From: Bacteroidales bacterium UBA4363
GTDB lineage: Bacteria; Bacteroidota; Bacteroidia; Bacteroidales; Paludibacteraceae
DNA: 64,000 nucleotides
Assembly (NCBI GenBank): GCA_002393965.1
Contig: DGSL01000001.1
Coordinates: forward strand, 25,388 to 89,387
Reading direction: 5' to 3'
The position numbers and the translations under genes were made by a program. The notes beneath the pieces were generated by a model. It worked only from the letters and a program-made list of their open reading frames with translations. It ran no database searches and had not been told where the DNA came from. This document shows, one piece after another, positions 63,777 through 64,000 of the stretch (its first letter is position 1; each line of letters opens with the position of its first letter).

Positions 63777-63784
63777 CAAAGGTA
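63777..63784 (-). promoter_or_regulatory. -7 promoter element (TACCTTTG) of asnA
   Basis: Minus-strand TACCTTTG, exact consensus, 66 bp before the start at 63711. Confidence 0.55.
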
Positions 63785-63960
63785 ATATAAATAATTAGAA
63801 AGAAAGTAAAATTAAAAAAATCTTTTTCATTTTAGAAGAAAAAATGGTAATATGAATAACAAAAATGTTAAATATCTATGGTTTGATAGTACAAAGTGTT
63901 ATGGATAGAGTGGAAAATTCAACTTAGACTTGGGTCAGAACATGTTGTAGAGGTACGGTA

Positions 63961-64000
63961 TTGGAGTAGTAGTGGAGTAGTATTGGAGTAGTATTGGAGT
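63961..64000. repeat. 11-bp tandem repeat running off the right edge
   Basis: TTGGAGTAGTA occurs at 63961-63971, with one change at 63972-63982, again at 63983-63993 and partly at 63994-64000. The unit length is not a multiple of three and no frame is open here. The array continues beyond the window, so its size is unknown. Confidence 0.75.

Overview
The window reads as chromosomal DNA of a Bacteroidales-type bacterium (phylum Bacteroidota). Support comes from gene content (a complete Bat aerotolerance operon, tandem DUF4421 proteins, the L28-L33-DUF4295 ribosomal cluster, an OmpA-family barrel protein, AsnA, a FadL-family barrel) and from promoters of the Bacteroidetes sigma type (TAnnTTTG at -7, sometimes TTTG near -33) in front of many genes. 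Ribosome binding sites are weak, as usual in the phylum. Genus cannot be decided from the sequence alone. I see no rRNA, CRISPR array, insertion sequence, integrase or phage structural gene. One tRNA (Ser, UGA) is present.

Layout. 1-2.7 kb: a secreted protein gene cut by the left edge, a flavin reductase and an OmpA-family protein, all minus strand. 2.9-6.3 kb: pyrB-pyrI-flavin reductase-glyA operon. 6.4-10.3 kb: phoH, a HAD hydrolase coupled to a dprA-like gene, and purC behind a perfect palindrome. 10.46 kb: tRNA-Ser. 10.7-17.5 kb: minus-strand housekeeping block (M48 protease, cinA, radA, two DUF4421 proteins, a small membrane protein) and a hotdog thioesterase.

17.9-30.3 kb is a defence island inserted between housekeeping genes. 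It has three modules. A plus-strand four-gene operon starts with a large PLD-SNF2 helicase and a large class I N6-adenine methylase, followed by a two-TM protein and a 61-residue protein. A minus-strand OLD/TOPRIM nuclease plus compact UvrD-like helicase pair matches Gabija (GajA-GajB). A minus-strand AbiEi-AbiEii type pair has a clean palindrome in front of it. The first module is the best candidate for something not fully described: it resembles DISARM class 1 drmD+drmMI or BREX PglX-like logic, but the core partners of those systems are absent and the PLD domain is fused to the helicase.

30.6-36.3 kb: rpmB-rpmG-DUF4295, a possible small RNA gene, ftsY, rimO, an HU gene and an unusual HU-TM-LysM gene. 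36.8-47.1 kb: moxR, DUF58, a membrane protein, batA, batB, batC, batD, batE, then ligA, tightly packed. 47.2-51.6 kb: a DUF6913-like gene, dapA and clpB. 51.6-54.4 kb: a FadL-like barrel and a Tyr/His plus Gly/Ser/Arg-rich secreted protein (minus). 54.5-63.7 kb: prmA-nadD, a DUF3127 SSB-like gene, a phosphohexose mutase, a sugar nucleotidyltransferase with galE, an ABC-F ATPase and asnA. The right edge carries an 11-bp tandem repeat that runs out of the window.

All functional names rest on motif recognition by eye; no database search was run.
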